Of a stretch of 64,000 nucleotides of DNA, positions 38,200 through 47,316 are shown in pieces. How positions within the stretch are numbered: position 1 is the first letter of the stretch; the number at the start of each line of letters is the position of its first letter. Both the position numbers and the translations under genes were made by a program. The DNA is from Geobacillus thermocatenulatus (GTDB lineage Bacteria; Bacillota; Bacilli; Bacillales; Anoxybacillaceae): NCBI RefSeq assembly GCF_002217655.1, contig NZ_NEWK01000001.1, positions 568,001 to 632,000 on the forward strand. Direction: 5' to 3'. Below the pieces are notes generated by a model. That model saw nothing but the letters and a program-made list of their open reading frames with translations, had not been told where the DNA came from and made no database searches.

Positions 38200-38484
38200 T
38201 TATTCGCCTTCGTTGTACGGAAACTGTTCGCTCTGATGCGGGTCGTCGTGCGGCGGGTGGGCGGCCGGGTCGCGCCTTGGAATGTTTTGGTGGAACGATT
38301 TAAACTCGTAGTTGAAGGCGCTGTAATGCCGCTGGCCTTCCTTCCAAGGCGTGCTTTTGTTTTCGACCGGCGCGTCGTCGCGGCGCGGCGAGCCGTACGG
38401 CCCTTCTGGGAACTCTTCAGCGGTCAAGAAATGGCGCTGTTTCTCGACGGTGGAAAAATCGGCGTATGTGTCCCGTTCCGCCAT
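38200..38484 (-). CDS. Hypothetical hydrophilic protein
   Basis: 94 residues from ATG at 38484 after AAGGAAGGTGAG. Begins MAERDTYADFSTVEKQRHFL and is highly charged and Pro/His-rich toward the end (PRRDPAAHPPHDDPHQSEQF). I do not recognise a named family; similar short proteins annotated as cytosolic proteins occur near yutD in bacilli, from memory. No membrane segment, no signal. Confidence 0.6.
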   Translation of the reverse strand: MAERDTYADFSTVEKQRHFLTAEEFPEGPYGSPRRDDAPVENKSTPWKEGQRHYSAFNYEFKSFHQNIPRRDPAAHPPHDDPHQSEQFPYNEGE

Positions 38485-38542
38485 TCGTCTCACCTTCCTT
38501 CGTTTGTGGGCTGTTTCATAAGATGCCCGAAATCGAGGAAGG

Positions 38543-38815
38543 TTATGAGAGATACTCCTCCAAAAAAGCGCGCAAATCGTTAGCATCTTGTTCATGAAGC
38601 TGGTAAGCGTGCTCGATATAGCCTGGCGCCTCCAAATCGTCGCGCCCGAGAATGGCAAAGCGGTTGCTTTGCAAGTCGAGCACGAGCCACTTCCCGTAAA
38701 AACGATCCGTTTCGATGAGCGCCAAATCAAACCGCTGCCGCTCGCCGACAAAGCTGACGAAGCGGACGGCCGCTTCGACGGTGTCGTCGTATAAATAAAA
38801 CCGTTCGCCCATCAT
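38543..38815 (-). CDS. DUF3055-like small protein
   Basis: 90 residues starting MMGERFYLYDDTVEAAVRFV; later DRFYGKWLVLDLQSNRFAIL and the acidic end LHEQDANDLRAFLEEYLS. The pattern fits the DUF3055 family of Firmicutes as I recall it. GAGGGGG precedes the start. Mixed alpha/beta, cytosolic, function unknown. Upstream of the hydrophilic protein gene on the same strand with a 58-base gap. Confidence 0.65.
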   Translation of the reverse strand: MMGERFYLYDDTVEAAVRFVSFVGERQRFDLALIETDRFYGKWLVLDLQSNRFAILGRDDLEAPGYIEHAYQLHEQDANDLRAFLEEYLS

Positions 38816-38914
38816 TTGAGCCCCCTCCTGTTTTTTCGTCTATGTCCATCATAGCAGACAGGCGGTGAAAACGGGAGACAGGAAATCGTACAAAGGAACG
38901 AGGAGGGATGATGG

Positions 38915-39352
38915 ATGTATTTTGTCGATCGCAAAAAACTGGAAGAAACGCTCAGCTACATGGAACAAATGCTGGACCGTTACAAGGCCGCGGAGCGATG
39001 GGATGAGCCGCTTCGGCAATTGGCGCTCGAACGGATCGCTCATATCGTCATCGAGGCGGTGTTGGACGTCGGCAACGCCATGATCGATGGGTTTATTATG
39101 CGCGACCCGGGCAGCTACAACGACATCATCGACATTTTGGCGGATGAACGAGTGATCTCGCCGGCGGATGCCGACCGATTGAAAGCGTTCATCGCCCATC
39201 GGAAAATGCTTGTGCACGAATATGCGCGCGTCGATCACGCGAAATTGCTCGCCGATCTGAACGAACATTTGCCGGCGCTGGAGGCGTATCCGAAGGCGGT
39301 GCGCGCTTACCTAGAGAGCGAGCTCGGCCCGGTGTCGGCGTTTCGCAATTGA
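38915..39352 (+). CDS. yutE: HepT-like DUF86 protein without partner (YutE-like)
   Basis: 145 residues, DUF86/HepT fold (HEPN family). The R-x4-H-x-Y motif of HepT-type toxins is present as R96-KMLV-H101-E-Y103, and IVIEAVLDVGNAMIDGF precedes it. HepT toxins are normally encoded next to an MntA nucleotidyltransferase antitoxin; none is seen here, the neighbour being the HAD phosphatase yutF 24 bases downstream. B. subtilis YutE is similarly solitary. Start behind AGGAGGG, seven bases. Confidence 0.8.
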   Translation: MYFVDRKKLEETLSYMEQMLDRYKAAERWDEPLRQLALERIAHIVIEAVLDVGNAMIDGFIMRDPGSYNDIIDILADERVISPADADRLKAFIAHRKMLVHEYARVDHAKLLADLNEHLPALEAYPKAVRAYLESELGPVSAFRN

Positions 39353-39376
39353 GGGTGGGAAAGGAGAGCGAATGCA

Positions 39377-40147
39377 TTGAAACGATACAACGGCTACCTC
39401 ATCGATTTGGACGGGACGATGTACCGCGGCACCGAATGCATCGCTGAGGCGCGTACGTTTGTCAACGAGCTGCACCGCCGCGGCATTCCGTATTTGTTTG
39501 TCACGAACAATTCGTCGCGCACACCGGCGCAAGTGGCGGAAAAATTGCGTTCGTTCGGCGTGCCGGCCGAGGAGAAGCATGTGTTTACAACAAGTCAGGC
39601 GACGGCGAATTACATTTTTGAAAAAAAACCGGATGCTTCGGTGTATGCGATCGGTGAAGAAGGGCTCCAAACCGCCTTGGCGGACAAAGGATTTCGTTTG
39701 GCCGGCGAAGATGCGGATGTCGTCGTCATCGGGATTGACCGGCAAATTACATACGAAAAGTTCGCTGTCGCTTGTCTCGCTGTCCGAAATGGAGCGATGT
39801 TCATCTCAACCAACGGCGACATCGCCTTGCCGACGGAGCGGGGGCTGCTTCCGGGCAACGGGGCGCTGACGTCGGTCGTCGCCGTATCGACGCAGGTGAA
39901 GCCGACATTTATCGGCAAGCCGGAAAAAATCATAATGGAGCAGGCGCTCAAAGTGCTCGGCGTCCCGAAGAAGGACGTGCTGATGATCGGCGACTATTAT
40001 GAAACCGACATTTTAGCCGGCATGAACGCTGGCATCGATACGCTTTTAGTCCATACGGGCGTTACGACAAAAGAAATGCTCGCCCGCTATGAACGAATGC
40101 CGACGTATACGGCCGATTCGCTTTTGGAATGGCTTGACCGCTTGTAA
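39377..40147 (+). CDS. yutF: HAD-family NagD-like phosphatase (YutF)
   Basis: 256 residues from TTG, ten bases after AAAGGAG. HAD IIA (NagD, p-nitrophenylphosphatase) motifs: nucleophile DLDGTMYRG near residue 9, FVTNNSSRTPAQVA, the Lys in TFIGKPEKIIMEQA and GDYYETDILAGMNAG. Cytosolic phosphatase; natural substrate unknown, possibly sugar or nucleotide phosphates. Probably cotranscribed with yutE and closed by a terminator. Confidence 0.88.
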   Translation: MKRYNGYLIDLDGTMYRGTECIAEARTFVNELHRRGIPYLFVTNNSSRTPAQVAEKLRSFGVPAEEKHVFTTSQATANYIFEKKPDASVYAIGEEGLQTALADKGFRLAGEDADVVVIGIDRQITYEKFAVACLAVRNGAMFISTNGDIALPTERGLLPGNGALTSVVAVSTQVKPTFIGKPEKIIMEQALKVLGVPKKDVLMIGDYYETDILAGMNAGIDTLLVHTGVTTKEMLARYERMPTYTADSLLEWLDRL

Positions 40148-40149
40148 AC

Positions 40150-40186
40150 AACGCCGCTTTGCCAAAAAAGGCAAGGCGGCGTTTCA
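40150..40186 (+). terminator. Terminator after yutF
   Basis: AACGCCGCTTTGCC pairs with GGCAAGGCGGCGTT around six A, followed by TCATTGTTG. Also lies beyond the end of convergent yutG. Confidence 0.6.
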
Positions 40187-40231
40187 TTGTTGCTCGGCGC
40201 GGCTGGAGGGCGCGCATGGGCGGCGCCGGCG

Positions 40232-40729
40232 TTACTCCGCATTGGCGGCCCGATGCGCCAGGCGGCTTGACGCCGCCGCGGCGATGGCGCCGACAATGTC
40301 GTCCAAAAACGTGTTGCATTTGCCGGTCGATTTATCATTTAAATATTGCAAAATGCCCGGTTTTTGCTTATCGATATATCCGTAGTTCGTAAACCCGATC
40401 GATCCGTACACATTGACGATTGACAGCGCCAAAATTTCGTCGACGCCATACAGCCCTTCATCGCGGCGGATGATCGACTGCAGCGGTTCGTCGAGCTGAC
40501 CGTCTTCAGCGAGTTTATCCAATTGGATGCCGGTTAGAATCGCATTTTGCACTTCGCGTTTCGAAATGACGCGGTTGACGTTTTCGATGCACTCGTCCAT
40601 CGTCAAGTCAGGATGATATTTGGATTGCAAGTAATAAACGAGCTCCGCAATTTTTTCCACGGTCACCCCCCGTTCCTCAAGCCAGCGCCGAGCTGTTTGT
40701 TCCAGATTGTTCATTATGAATTCGCTCAT
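40232..40729 (-). CDS. yutG: Phosphatidylglycerophosphatase A-related protein (YutG-like)
   Basis: 165 residues from ATG at 40729 after AGGTGA. The C-terminal half matches the PgpA/YutG fold: GLYGVDEILALSIVNVYGSI, GFTNYGYIDKQKPG and the acidic TFLDDIVGAIAAA block. Unlike membrane PgpA it lacks clear membrane helices. B. subtilis YutG is the same kind of protein; a lipid phosphatase role is suggested by the family but not proven. The C-terminal SRLAHR tail is basic. Confidence 0.8.
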   Translation of the reverse strand: MSEFIMNNLEQTARRWLEERGVTVEKIAELVYYLQSKYHPDLTMDECIENVNRVISKREVQNAILTGIQLDKLAEDGQLDEPLQSIIRRDEGLYGVDEILALSIVNVYGSIGFTNYGYIDKQKPGILQYLNDKSTGKCNTFLDDIVGAIAAAASSRLAHRAANAE

Positions 40730-41272
40730 GAACTTCACCTGTTTCTTTTAGAAAGTCGTTTTCTATATATATGTATCATGTCATAAATCAGTCCGTCATA
40801 TAAAGAAAAATGCTCATCGGCTTTTTTGGCGCCCGCTGTCATATATAAAAAGTAGCCCTCTTTTTCCGCGGCCATGCGCTGGCTGATCAGCATAGGCGCG
40901 TGAATGGGGCCGTTTCATGCTGGAGCGGAGGCGGAATCGGCTCATCGATGGGGCGGCGATGAGATGAAGGTGTGGAACGAGCGGAATGACTGGTTTCGGC
41001 AAAAAGGAAAAAGGAGCATTCCCGTTAGGAGCTTTTCCGGGGACTTGATCAAAAAAAGCCCTCTTGGTATGATGCAGGGGTGTCAAACAACACCTACCAT
41101 CATGCCAAGGAGGACTTCAGATGAATTGTACACAAAACGCGCACCCTAGGTCTGTAAGATATCCACAAAACTGAAAAAGGATGTAAGGGATTTTGTCGAA
41201 AAATATTTTTTGGACACCCCTGAGAGGCCGAAAAGCCTTGATAGATCAACATTTCTAGAGGGAGGCGCGGCG
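40730..41272 (+). other. Gene-poor region between yutG and yutH (543 bases)
   Basis: No convincing gene. The first 100 bases are AT-rich and would hold the yutG promoter; 40860-41040 is GC-rich with no coding signal; 41053-41175 carries a large hairpin and a 17-codon start-like frame that look like the 5' remnant of an insertion sequence; the rest leads into yutH. Confidence 0.5.
41053..41175 (+). mobile_element. Probable 5' remnant of an insertion sequence
   Basis: A long imperfect hairpin (CTCTTGGTATGAT pairing with ATCATGCCAAGGAG, inner AGGGGTGT with ACACCT) hides AAGGAGG in its right arm, followed five bases later by an ATG and only 17 codons, MNCTQNAHPRSVRYPQN. From memory MNCTQN is a start used by some Geobacillus transposases (IS110-like), and such hairpins often limit transposase translation. 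The body of the element is absent. Confidence is limited because no search was possible. Confidence 0.35.
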
Positions 41273-42274
41273 ATGGAAGAATGGGTGCGTGAACAGTATG
41301 GCATGCGCGTCGAGAGGTTGGAGCGAAGCGGACGGCATGCGGCCTTTTGGCATCGGCAGGAGCGTTTTTTGCTCGTTCCCGCCGATGGGCAAAGCGAAGC
41401 GGAAATGGAAGAGCGCCAGCAAATGAGCCGCTATTTGCGGGCAAAAGGAGTGGACGGCGTCGGAGAACTGGTCAAAACGACGTCCGGAACGTATATCGCT
41501 TCCTATAACGGACAGCCGTTGGCGCTCGTTCGCGCTCCACTTCCGGCGGCTCGCTTTCGTTCGCTCGGAAGGGAATTGGCGGTGATGCATGAATGCGGGA
41601 GAACATGTCCATGGCCGATCGTCGCCTGCCGGCGCATCGGCCAATGGCGGGAGCTGTGGGCGAAGCGGATCGATCAAATGGAGGCGTTTTGGTCGAGCAA
41701 GCTCGCTTCCGGGCCGTCGTCGCTGTTTGATCGTCTGTTTATCGAATCGTTCCCGTATTATTTAGGTTTGGCGGAAAACGCGGTGCAATACGTGGCGGAC
41801 ACGGAGATTGACGAAGAACCAGGGCGCATCGATTACGCGGCATTTTGCCATGAGCGTCTCCCCGAGGCGAAGTGGGTTGGGGGGGGAGAAGCGAAGCTGC
41901 CGACCGACTGGGTGTATGACCATTGCGCCCGCGATTTGGCGGAATGGGTGCGCCATTTGTACGAAAAGAGCGGACTTGGCTGTCAGCGGGCGGTGCGGCA
42001 GTTTTTTCAAGAGTATGAACATGCGGCGCCGCTGTCGCCGTTTGCGTGGCGGCTTGTTTACGCCAGGTTGTTGTTTCCGCTTTCCTATTTTGAATGTGTC
42101 GAGGCCTATTATATCGCTGTGGATGAGAGTGAACGGACAAGGCGGGAGGGGGGGTTGCGGCGCTTGCTCGATCGATCGCACGAGTACGAGCGGTTTTTGG
42201 CTTCGTTTGCCAAGATCGCCGGCATCTCGAAACGCATCCGCCTGCCGGCGGTCGAGTGGCTGCCGCCGGCGTAA
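41273..42274 (+). CDS. yutH: YutH-like spore coat-associated protein
   Basis: 333 residues from ATG at 41273 after GAGGGAGG; the frame is open upstream without a comparable site. The CotS/YutH group has a degenerate aminoglycoside-phosphotransferase/kinase fold; here ELAVMHECGRTC, RIDYAAFCHERLPEAKW, VYDHCARDLAEW and the LSPFAWRLVYARLLFPLSYF block correspond. The usual kinase catalytic Asp is replaced in the HD region (CHERL). Produced in the mother cell in B. subtilis. Its position between yutG and hom matches B. subtilis. Confidence 0.78.
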   Translation: MEEWVREQYGMRVERLERSGRHAAFWHRQERFLLVPADGQSEAEMEERQQMSRYLRAKGVDGVGELVKTTSGTYIASYNGQPLALVRAPLPAARFRSLGRELAVMHECGRTCPWPIVACRRIGQWRELWAKRIDQMEAFWSSKLASGPSSLFDRLFIESFPYYLGLAENAVQYVADTEIDEEPGRIDYAAFCHERLPEAKWVGGGEAKLPTDWVYDHCARDLAEWVRHLYEKSGLGCQRAVRQFFQEYEHAAPLSPFAWRLVYARLLFPLSYFECVEAYYIAVDESERTRREGGLRRLLDRSHEYERFLASFAKIAGISKRIRLPAVEWLPPA

Positions 42275-42278
42275 CGCA

Positions 42279-42303
42279 GGGAAGACAGCTTCCCGCTTTT
42301 TTT
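42279..42303 (+). terminator. Terminator after yutH
   Basis: GGGAAG pairs with CTTCCC, loop ACAG, followed by GCTTTTTTT. Five bases after the stop. Confidence 0.8.
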
Positions 42304-42418
42304 GGCTCAAACGAAAAAACGACCGCTTTCCTGCGGTTAAACTCTAAGGACAACTTCCCGTTTTTTTTCGACCAAAGTTGTGATAAGATTTAGAAAAAAC
42401 GATGCGGGAGGCTGCACC

Positions 42419-43393
42419 ATGACGAAGCCGTATGTATTCATTACGCGAAAATTGCCCGAGGACGTGGTCGCGCCGCTTTTGGCCATCGCTGAAGTAGAGA
42501 TGTGGCCCCATGAAGATATGGCCGTGCCGCACGATGTGCTCGTCAAAAAGGCGAAACGGGCGACGGCCATCTTGCCGATGGTGTCTGATCCGATTGATGA
42601 AGATGTCTTGTCCGCCGGTTCAGCGCTCCGAGTCGTCGCCAATATGGGCGTCGGCTACGATAACATTGATGTAGCGGCGGCGACGAGGCGCGGCATTCTC
42701 GTTTGCAATACACCCGATGTATTGACCGATACGACGGCCGATTTGACGTTTGCGCTTTTATTGGCCACCGCCCGCCGCCTCGTGGAAGCGGCTGAATTTT
42801 TGAAGGAAGGAAAATGGAAAAGCTGGAGCCCGTTTTTGCTGGCGGGCGCCGATGTCCATCATAAAACGATCGGCATCGTCGGCATGGGGAACATCGGCCA
42901 GGCGGTGGCGAAACGGGCAAAGGGGTTTGACATGAACATTCTGTATTACAACCGCTCCCGCCGTCCGGAGGCGGAAGGGAAGCTTGGCGCCGTCTACCGC
43001 CCATTCGCCGATTTGCTGGCGGAGAGCGATTTTGTCGTCTGCTTGACGCCGCTCACCTCCGAGACGCGTCATTTGTTCAACCGCGAGGCGTTCCGGCAAA
43101 TGAAAAAGTCGGCGATTTTCATTAACGCGGCGCGCGGAGCGGTCGTCGATGAACAGGCTCTGTATGATGCGCTGGTCGGTGGGGAGATCGCCGCGGCGGG
43201 ATTGGATGTGTTTGAACACGAGCCTGTTGCGGCCGATCACCCGCTCGTTTCGCTGCCGAATGTCGTCGCCTTGCCGCATATCGGCAGCGCCACGTACGAA
43301 ACGCGGCGCGCCATGATGACATTGGCGCGCGACAACATTATCGCCGTGCTCGAAGGACGGCCGCCGCTGACGCCGGTAAACCGGGTGGAGTAA
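42419..43393 (+). CDS. D-isomer-specific 2-hydroxyacid dehydrogenase (glyoxylate/hydroxypyruvate or 2-ketogluconate reductase type)
   Basis: 324 residues from ATG at 42419, eight bases after GGGAGG. Rossmann motif GIVGMGNIG (155-160) followed at 178-182 by NRSRR, where an acidic residue would be expected for NAD, so NADPH is likely the cofactor. Catalytic residues are visible: Arg in NAARGAVVDE, Glu in DVFEHEP and His in LPHIGSAT. The family includes glyoxylate, hydroxypyruvate and 2-ketogluconate reductases (YvcT-like). It is in the same direction as hom but separated by a promoter. Confidence 0.88.
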   Translation: MTKPYVFITRKLPEDVVAPLLAIAEVEMWPHEDMAVPHDVLVKKAKRATAILPMVSDPIDEDVLSAGSALRVVANMGVGYDNIDVAAATRRGILVCNTPDVLTDTTADLTFALLLATARRLVEAAEFLKEGKWKSWSPFLLAGADVHHKTIGIVGMGNIGQAVAKRAKGFDMNILYYNRSRRPEAEGKLGAVYRPFADLLAESDFVVCLTPLTSETRHLFNREAFRQMKKSAIFINAARGAVVDEQALYDALVGGEIAAAGLDVFEHEPVAADHPLVSLPNVVALPHIGSATYETRRAMMTLARDNIIAVLEGRPPLTPVNRVE

Positions 43394-43402
43394 AAATTTT
43401 CA

Positions 43403-43431
43403 TTGCCAAATGGCCGATCGTCTTTTATAAT
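43403..43431 (+). promoter_or_regulatory. Promoter of hom-thrC-thrB
   Basis: TTGCCA and perfect TATAAT with a 17-base spacer, 54 bases before the hom start. Confidence 0.8.
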
Positions 43432-43459
43432 GTCTACTATAAAAATACAAATGTCTACT
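43429..43459 (+). promoter_or_regulatory. Direct repeats at the hom transcription start (candidate operator)
   Basis: AATGTCTACT occurs at 43429-43438 and 43450-43459, 21 bases apart (two helical turns), each followed by RTA. The first copy overlaps the -10 and start point, so a protein bound to both would repress. In B. subtilis the repressor ThrR controls hom; its binding here is inferred. Confidence 0.5.
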
Positions 43460-43485
43460 GTACGTAAACAGAAGGGGCGGGAATC

Positions 43486-44784
43486 ATGGAAAAACCTATT
43501 TTGGTCGGATTGTTAGGATTAGGAACGGTCGGGAGCGGCGTGGTCAAAATTATGGAAAACCATCAGGAAAAGTTGATGCATCAAGTCGGGTGCCCGGTGA
43601 AGGTGAAAAAAATCCTTGTCCGGGATGTACAGAAACCGCGTGATGTCGCCGTTGACCCGTCGCTCCTTACGACGAGTGCGGCTGAGGTGATCGACGATCC
43701 GGACATTGATGTCATCATCGAAGTGATGGGCGGCATTGAGGAGACAAAAGAGTGGCTATTGCGGGCGCTGCGCCAAGGGAAGCATGTCGTGACCGCCAAT
43801 AAAGACTTAATGGCCGTCTACGGGTCGGAGCTGCTTCGGGTGGCGGCGGAATACCGCTGCGATTTATTTTATGAAGCGAGCGTCGCTGGCGGCATTCCGA
43901 TTTTGCGCAGCTTGGTCGACGGCTTGGCGTCGGACCGGATTACGAAGCTCATGGGCATTGTGAATGGGACGACGAACTACATTTTGACAAAAATGTCGCA
44001 AAACGGCGCTTCCTATGAGGACGTGCTCGCCGAAGCGCAGGCGCTCGGGTTTGCGGAAGCCGATCCGACGTCAGACGTCGAAGGGCTGGATGCGGCGCGG
44101 AAAATGGCGATTTTGGCCCGCCTTGGCTTTTCAATGGACATCGACTTGGACGATGTGCAAGTGAAAGGCATCACCCAAGTGACGGAGGAAGACTTGAACT
44201 ACGGGAAGCGGCTCGGCTACACGATGAAATTGATCGGCATCGCCCAGCGCGACGGGCAGAAGGTCGAGGTGAGCGTCCAGCCGACGTTTTTGCCGGATTC
44301 GCATCCATTGGCGTCCGTGCACAACGAATACAATGCGGTGTACGTATACGGCGAAGCGGTCGGAGAGACGATGTTTTACGGGCCGGGGGCGGGCAGCCTG
44401 CCGACGGCGACAGCCGTTGTCTCCGACTTGGTTGCAGTGATGAAAAACATGCGCCTTGGCGTCAACGGCCATTCTGCGGTTGCCCCGCAATATGAAAAGC
44501 AATTGAAAGCGCCGGCGGAAATTTTCTCAAAATACTTTTTGCGCATTCATGTGAAAGACCAAGTCGGCGCGTTTGCGAAAATTACGACGCTGTTTTCCAA
44601 GCGCGGGGTGAGCTTTGAGAAAATTTTGCAGCTGCCGCTGAAAGAGGATGGCCTGGCGGAAATCGTGATCGTGACGCATGACGCCTCACAGCAAGACTAT
44701 GAAGACATTTTGCAGCAGCTGGGCGATTTGGAAATCGTCGAACGGGTGCAAAGCTCGTATCGAGTGGAAGGAGAGAAACGGTAA
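43486..44784 (+). CDS. hom: Hom, homoserine dehydrogenase
   Basis: 432 residues. N-terminal Rossmann motif [16 protein letters not shown], catalytic region [39 protein letters not shown] and [19 protein letters not shown] with the catalytic Lys and Asp, and a C-terminal ACT domain ([21 protein letters not shown]) that usually senses threonine. Converts aspartate semialdehyde to homoserine. Stop and thrC start overlap in TAATG. Confidence 0.96.
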   Translation: MEKPILVGLLGLGTVGSGVVKIMENHQEKLMHQVGCPVKVKKILVRDVQKPRDVAVDPSLLTTSAAEVIDDPDIDVIIEVMGGIEETKEWLLRALRQGKHVVTANKDLMAVYGSELLRVAAEYRCDLFYEASVAGGIPILRSLVDGLASDRITKLMGIVNGTTNYILTKMSQNGASYEDVLAEAQALGFAEADPTSDVEGLDAARKMAILARLGFSMDIDLDDVQVKGITQVTEEDLNYGKRLGYTMKLIGIAQRDGQKVEVSVQPTFLPDSHPLASVHNEYNAVYVYGEAVGETMFYGPGAGSLPTATAVVSDLVAVMKNMRLGVNGHSAVAPQYEKQLKAPAEIFSKYFLRIHVKDQVGAFAKITTLFSKRGVSFEKILQLPLKEDGLAEIVIVTHDASQQDYEDILQQLGDLEIVERVQSSYRVEGEKR

Positions 44785-45845
44785 TGGCATGGAAAGGGTT
44801 GCTTGACGCCTATGGCGATTTTTTGCCGCTCTCTGCGGCGACGCCGAGGCTGTCGCTTTGCGAAGGGAATACGCCGCTCATCCCGCTGCCGCGGTTGTCG
44901 GAGGAGCTTGGGATTACGCTGTATGTCAAGGTTGAAGGGGCGAACCCGACCGGTTCATTTAAAGACCGCGGCATGGTGATGGCGGTGGCCAAGGCGAAAG
45001 AGGAAGGAAGCCATACGATCATCTGCGCCTCAACCGGCAATACATCGGCTTCAGCGGCCGCCTACGCGGCGCGCGCCGGAATGCGCTGCCTCGTCGTCGT
45101 TCCGAACGGCAAGATCGCCCTCGGCAAGTTGGCGCAAGCCGCCATGTACGGCGCGGAAATTTTTGCGATTGACGGCAACTTTGACGAGGCGCTGAAGATG
45201 GTGCGCCGGTTGAGCGAAACGGCGCCGATTACGCTCGTCAACTCGGTCAATCCGTACCGGATCGAAGGGCAAAAAACGGCGGCGTTTGAAGTGTGCGACC
45301 AGCTTGGGCGCGCCCCGGACGTGCTCGCCATTCCAGTCGGCAACGCCGGCAATATCACCGCCTATTGGAAAGGGTTTAAGGAGTACCATGAAGCGAAAGG
45401 AACGGGCTTGCCGCAAATGCGCGGCTTTGAAGCGGAAGGAGCGGCGGCGATCGTCCGCAACCGGGTGATTGAACAGCCGGAGACGGTGGCGACCGCGATC
45501 CGCATCGGCAATCCGGCGAGCTGGGACAAAGCGGTTGAGGCGGCGAGCGAGTCGCGCGGAAAAATTGATGAGGTGAGCGACGCCGAAATTTTGGCCGCCT
45601 ACAAGCGCCTTGCCCGAACAGAAGGCATTTTTGCCGAACCGGCGTCATGCGCGGCGATCGCCGGGGTGATCAAGCAGCGCGAACGGAACGAAATCGAACG
45701 CGGCAGCCTCGTCGTCGCGGTTCTCACTGGCAACGGATTGAAAGACCCGGCCATCGCTTTGGAGACGGCGGCGATCGAACCGATCGTGCTGCCGAACGAT
45801 GAACAAGTTGTGTTGGAGCATTTGCAAGGGGTTGTCCGGGCATGA
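44784..45845 (+). CDS. thrC: ThrC, threonine synthase
   Basis: 353 residues. PLP enzyme: the lysine is in [18 protein letters not shown] (about residue 60) and the phosphate loop is in [14 protein letters not shown]. Usual length for the Bacillus-type enzyme. Converts O-phosphohomoserine to threonine. Overlaps hom by one base and thrB by four. Confidence 0.96.
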   Translation: MAWKGLLDAYGDFLPLSAATPRLSLCEGNTPLIPLPRLSEELGITLYVKVEGANPTGSFKDRGMVMAVAKAKEEGSHTIICASTGNTSASAAAYAARAGMRCLVVVPNGKIALGKLAQAAMYGAEIFAIDGNFDEALKMVRRLSETAPITLVNSVNPYRIEGQKTAAFEVCDQLGRAPDVLAIPVGNAGNITAYWKGFKEYHEAKGTGLPQMRGFEAEGAAAIVRNRVIEQPETVATAIRIGNPASWDKAVEAASESRGKIDEVSDAEILAAYKRLARTEGIFAEPASCAAIAGVIKQRERNEIERGSLVVAVLTGNGLKDPAIALETAAIEPIVLPNDEQVVLEHLQGVVRA

Positions 45846-46756
45846 AAGAAGATGAGATGTTGAAGATCGTTGTTCCGGGAAGCACGGCGAACCTAGGTCC
45901 AGGATTTGACTCGATTGGGCTCGCGGTCAATCGCTATTTGACGCTTGACGTCCGCTTGGCGGATGCGTGGTCGTTTGCGCCAAAGACAGCGGAAGTGAGC
46001 GGTATTCCGCGCGGGACGGACAATTTGGTGTACCAAGTGGCGGCGGAGATGGCGGATGTTTACGGCCGCCGGCTGCCAAGCTGTGCGGTCGATGTGTACA
46101 GCGACATTCCGTTTACGCGCGGGTTAGGCAGCAGCGCGGCGGCGGTCGTCGCCGGCATTGAGCTCGCCGACGCGCTGCTTGGGCTTCAGTTGCCGCGCGA
46201 GCAAAAGATGGAGTTGGCGACCCGATACGAAGGACATCCGGACAATGTCGGCGCCTCGTTGTACGGGGGGCTTGTCATCGGCTGCTGCCGCGAGGCGGGC
46301 GTGGATGTCGTCCATATTCCCGAATGGGATGTAGAGCTTGTCGCCATTATTCCCGAGTATGAACTGGAAACGAAAAAAGCGCGTGGGCAGCTGCCGGAAC
46401 AATGGACGAGAGAGAGGGCGGTCGAGGCGAGCGCCGTCAGCAACGTTCTCGTCGCCGCGTTGCTCACGAAAAACTGGAAGCTTGCCGGCCGGATGATGGC
46501 CGCCGATCTGTTCCATCAGCCGTATCGGAGACAGCTCGTTCCGGAACTCGAGCGGGCCGAGGCGCTCGCTCTTGAATACGGAGCGATCGGCGCGGCGCTG
46601 AGCGGAGCGGGGCCGACGGTGCTCGTCTTTGCCGAACCGGGCCAAGGAGAGCGGCTCGCGCGCCGGCTGCGCCCGCATTTTCCAACGTGCGACATCGCGC
46701 GTCTTTCCGTCGAGCCGCGCGGCAGCCGCGTCTACAAGCTGGCGCTTGAAGCTTGA
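45842..46756 (+). CDS. thrB: ThrB, homoserine kinase
   Basis: 304 residues, GHMP kinase family. Motif 1 [17 protein letters not shown], the ATP-binding [18 protein letters not shown] and motif 3 [18 protein letters not shown] are present. Phosphorylates homoserine for thrC. Last gene of the operon; the ATG overlaps the thrC stop. The order hom-thrC-thrB is the Bacillus order. Confidence 0.96.
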   Translation: MKEDEMLKIVVPGSTANLGPGFDSIGLAVNRYLTLDVRLADAWSFAPKTAEVSGIPRGTDNLVYQVAAEMADVYGRRLPSCAVDVYSDIPFTRGLGSSAAAVVAGIELADALLGLQLPREQKMELATRYEGHPDNVGASLYGGLVIGCCREAGVDVVHIPEWDVELVAIIPEYELETKKARGQLPEQWTRERAVEASAVSNVLVAALLTKNWKLAGRMMAADLFHQPYRRQLVPELERAEALALEYGAIGAALSGAGPTVLVFAEPGQGERLARRLRPHFPTCDIARLSVEPRGSRVYKLALEA

Positions 46757-46950
46757 ACCTTCTTGGGCGCCGGCGCGAACAGAAGTCCGTTCAGCGGCCT
46801 GGCCGTTTCGCCGCGCTTGGGAGCGGGCGAACGATATGACGGTTTTCCTTGCACAATTGGAAGGAAGCGAAAACGGAGAAGCGCCCGATCAGGCGGGTTG
46901 TGGCTGCCCATCACCAGCCTCCCCGTCGGCTCGCCGCCCCGCTGGCGATA

Positions 46951-46986
46951 AAAAAATCCGAACAGCGGCCGCTGTTCGGATTTTTC
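46951..46986. terminator. Bidirectional terminator between thrB and yutI
   Basis: Near-perfect palindrome: AAAAATCCGAACAGC and its complement around the GGCC centre, with A tract on one side and T tract on the other. It lies directly beyond the minus-strand yutI. Confidence 0.85.
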
Positions 46987-46989
46987 ATA

Positions 46990-47232
46990 TTAAAACACTT
47001 GTTCCACTTCGACGACGCCCGGCACTTCTTCAAACAAGGCGCGCTCAATTCCGGCTTTGAGCGTAATCGTCGAGCTCGGGCAGCTGCCGCACGCACCGAG
47101 GAGGCGAAGTTTCACGACGCCGTCTTCGACATCGACGAGTTCGCAGTCGCCGCCGTCGCGAAGCAGGAACGGACGCAGTTTATCCAGCACTTCTTGCACT
47201 TGTTCTTTGATTTCTTGATCCGTCATTTCCAT
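46990..47232 (-). CDS. yutI: NifU C-terminal-domain Fe-S carrier (YutI)
   Basis: 80 residues: only the NifU C-terminal (Nfu) domain. The cluster-binding pair is C48 and C51 in [20 protein letters not shown], preceded by [15 protein letters not shown]. Nfu proteins carry or deliver 4Fe-4S clusters to targets; lipA, encoded 10 kb away, is a known type of client. Start behind AAGGAGTCG. Confidence 0.92.
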   Translation of the reverse strand: MEMTDQEIKEQVQEVLDKLRPFLLRDGGDCELVDVEDGVVKLRLLGACGSCPSSTITLKAGIERALFEEVPGVVEVEQVF

Positions 47233-47316
47233 CGACTCCTTTCCTTAGTTTTTATTATAATCATGGTGACAAAAAAAATCTAATGATAAATTTTGCTTTT
47301 GCAAAGGGTGACAACG

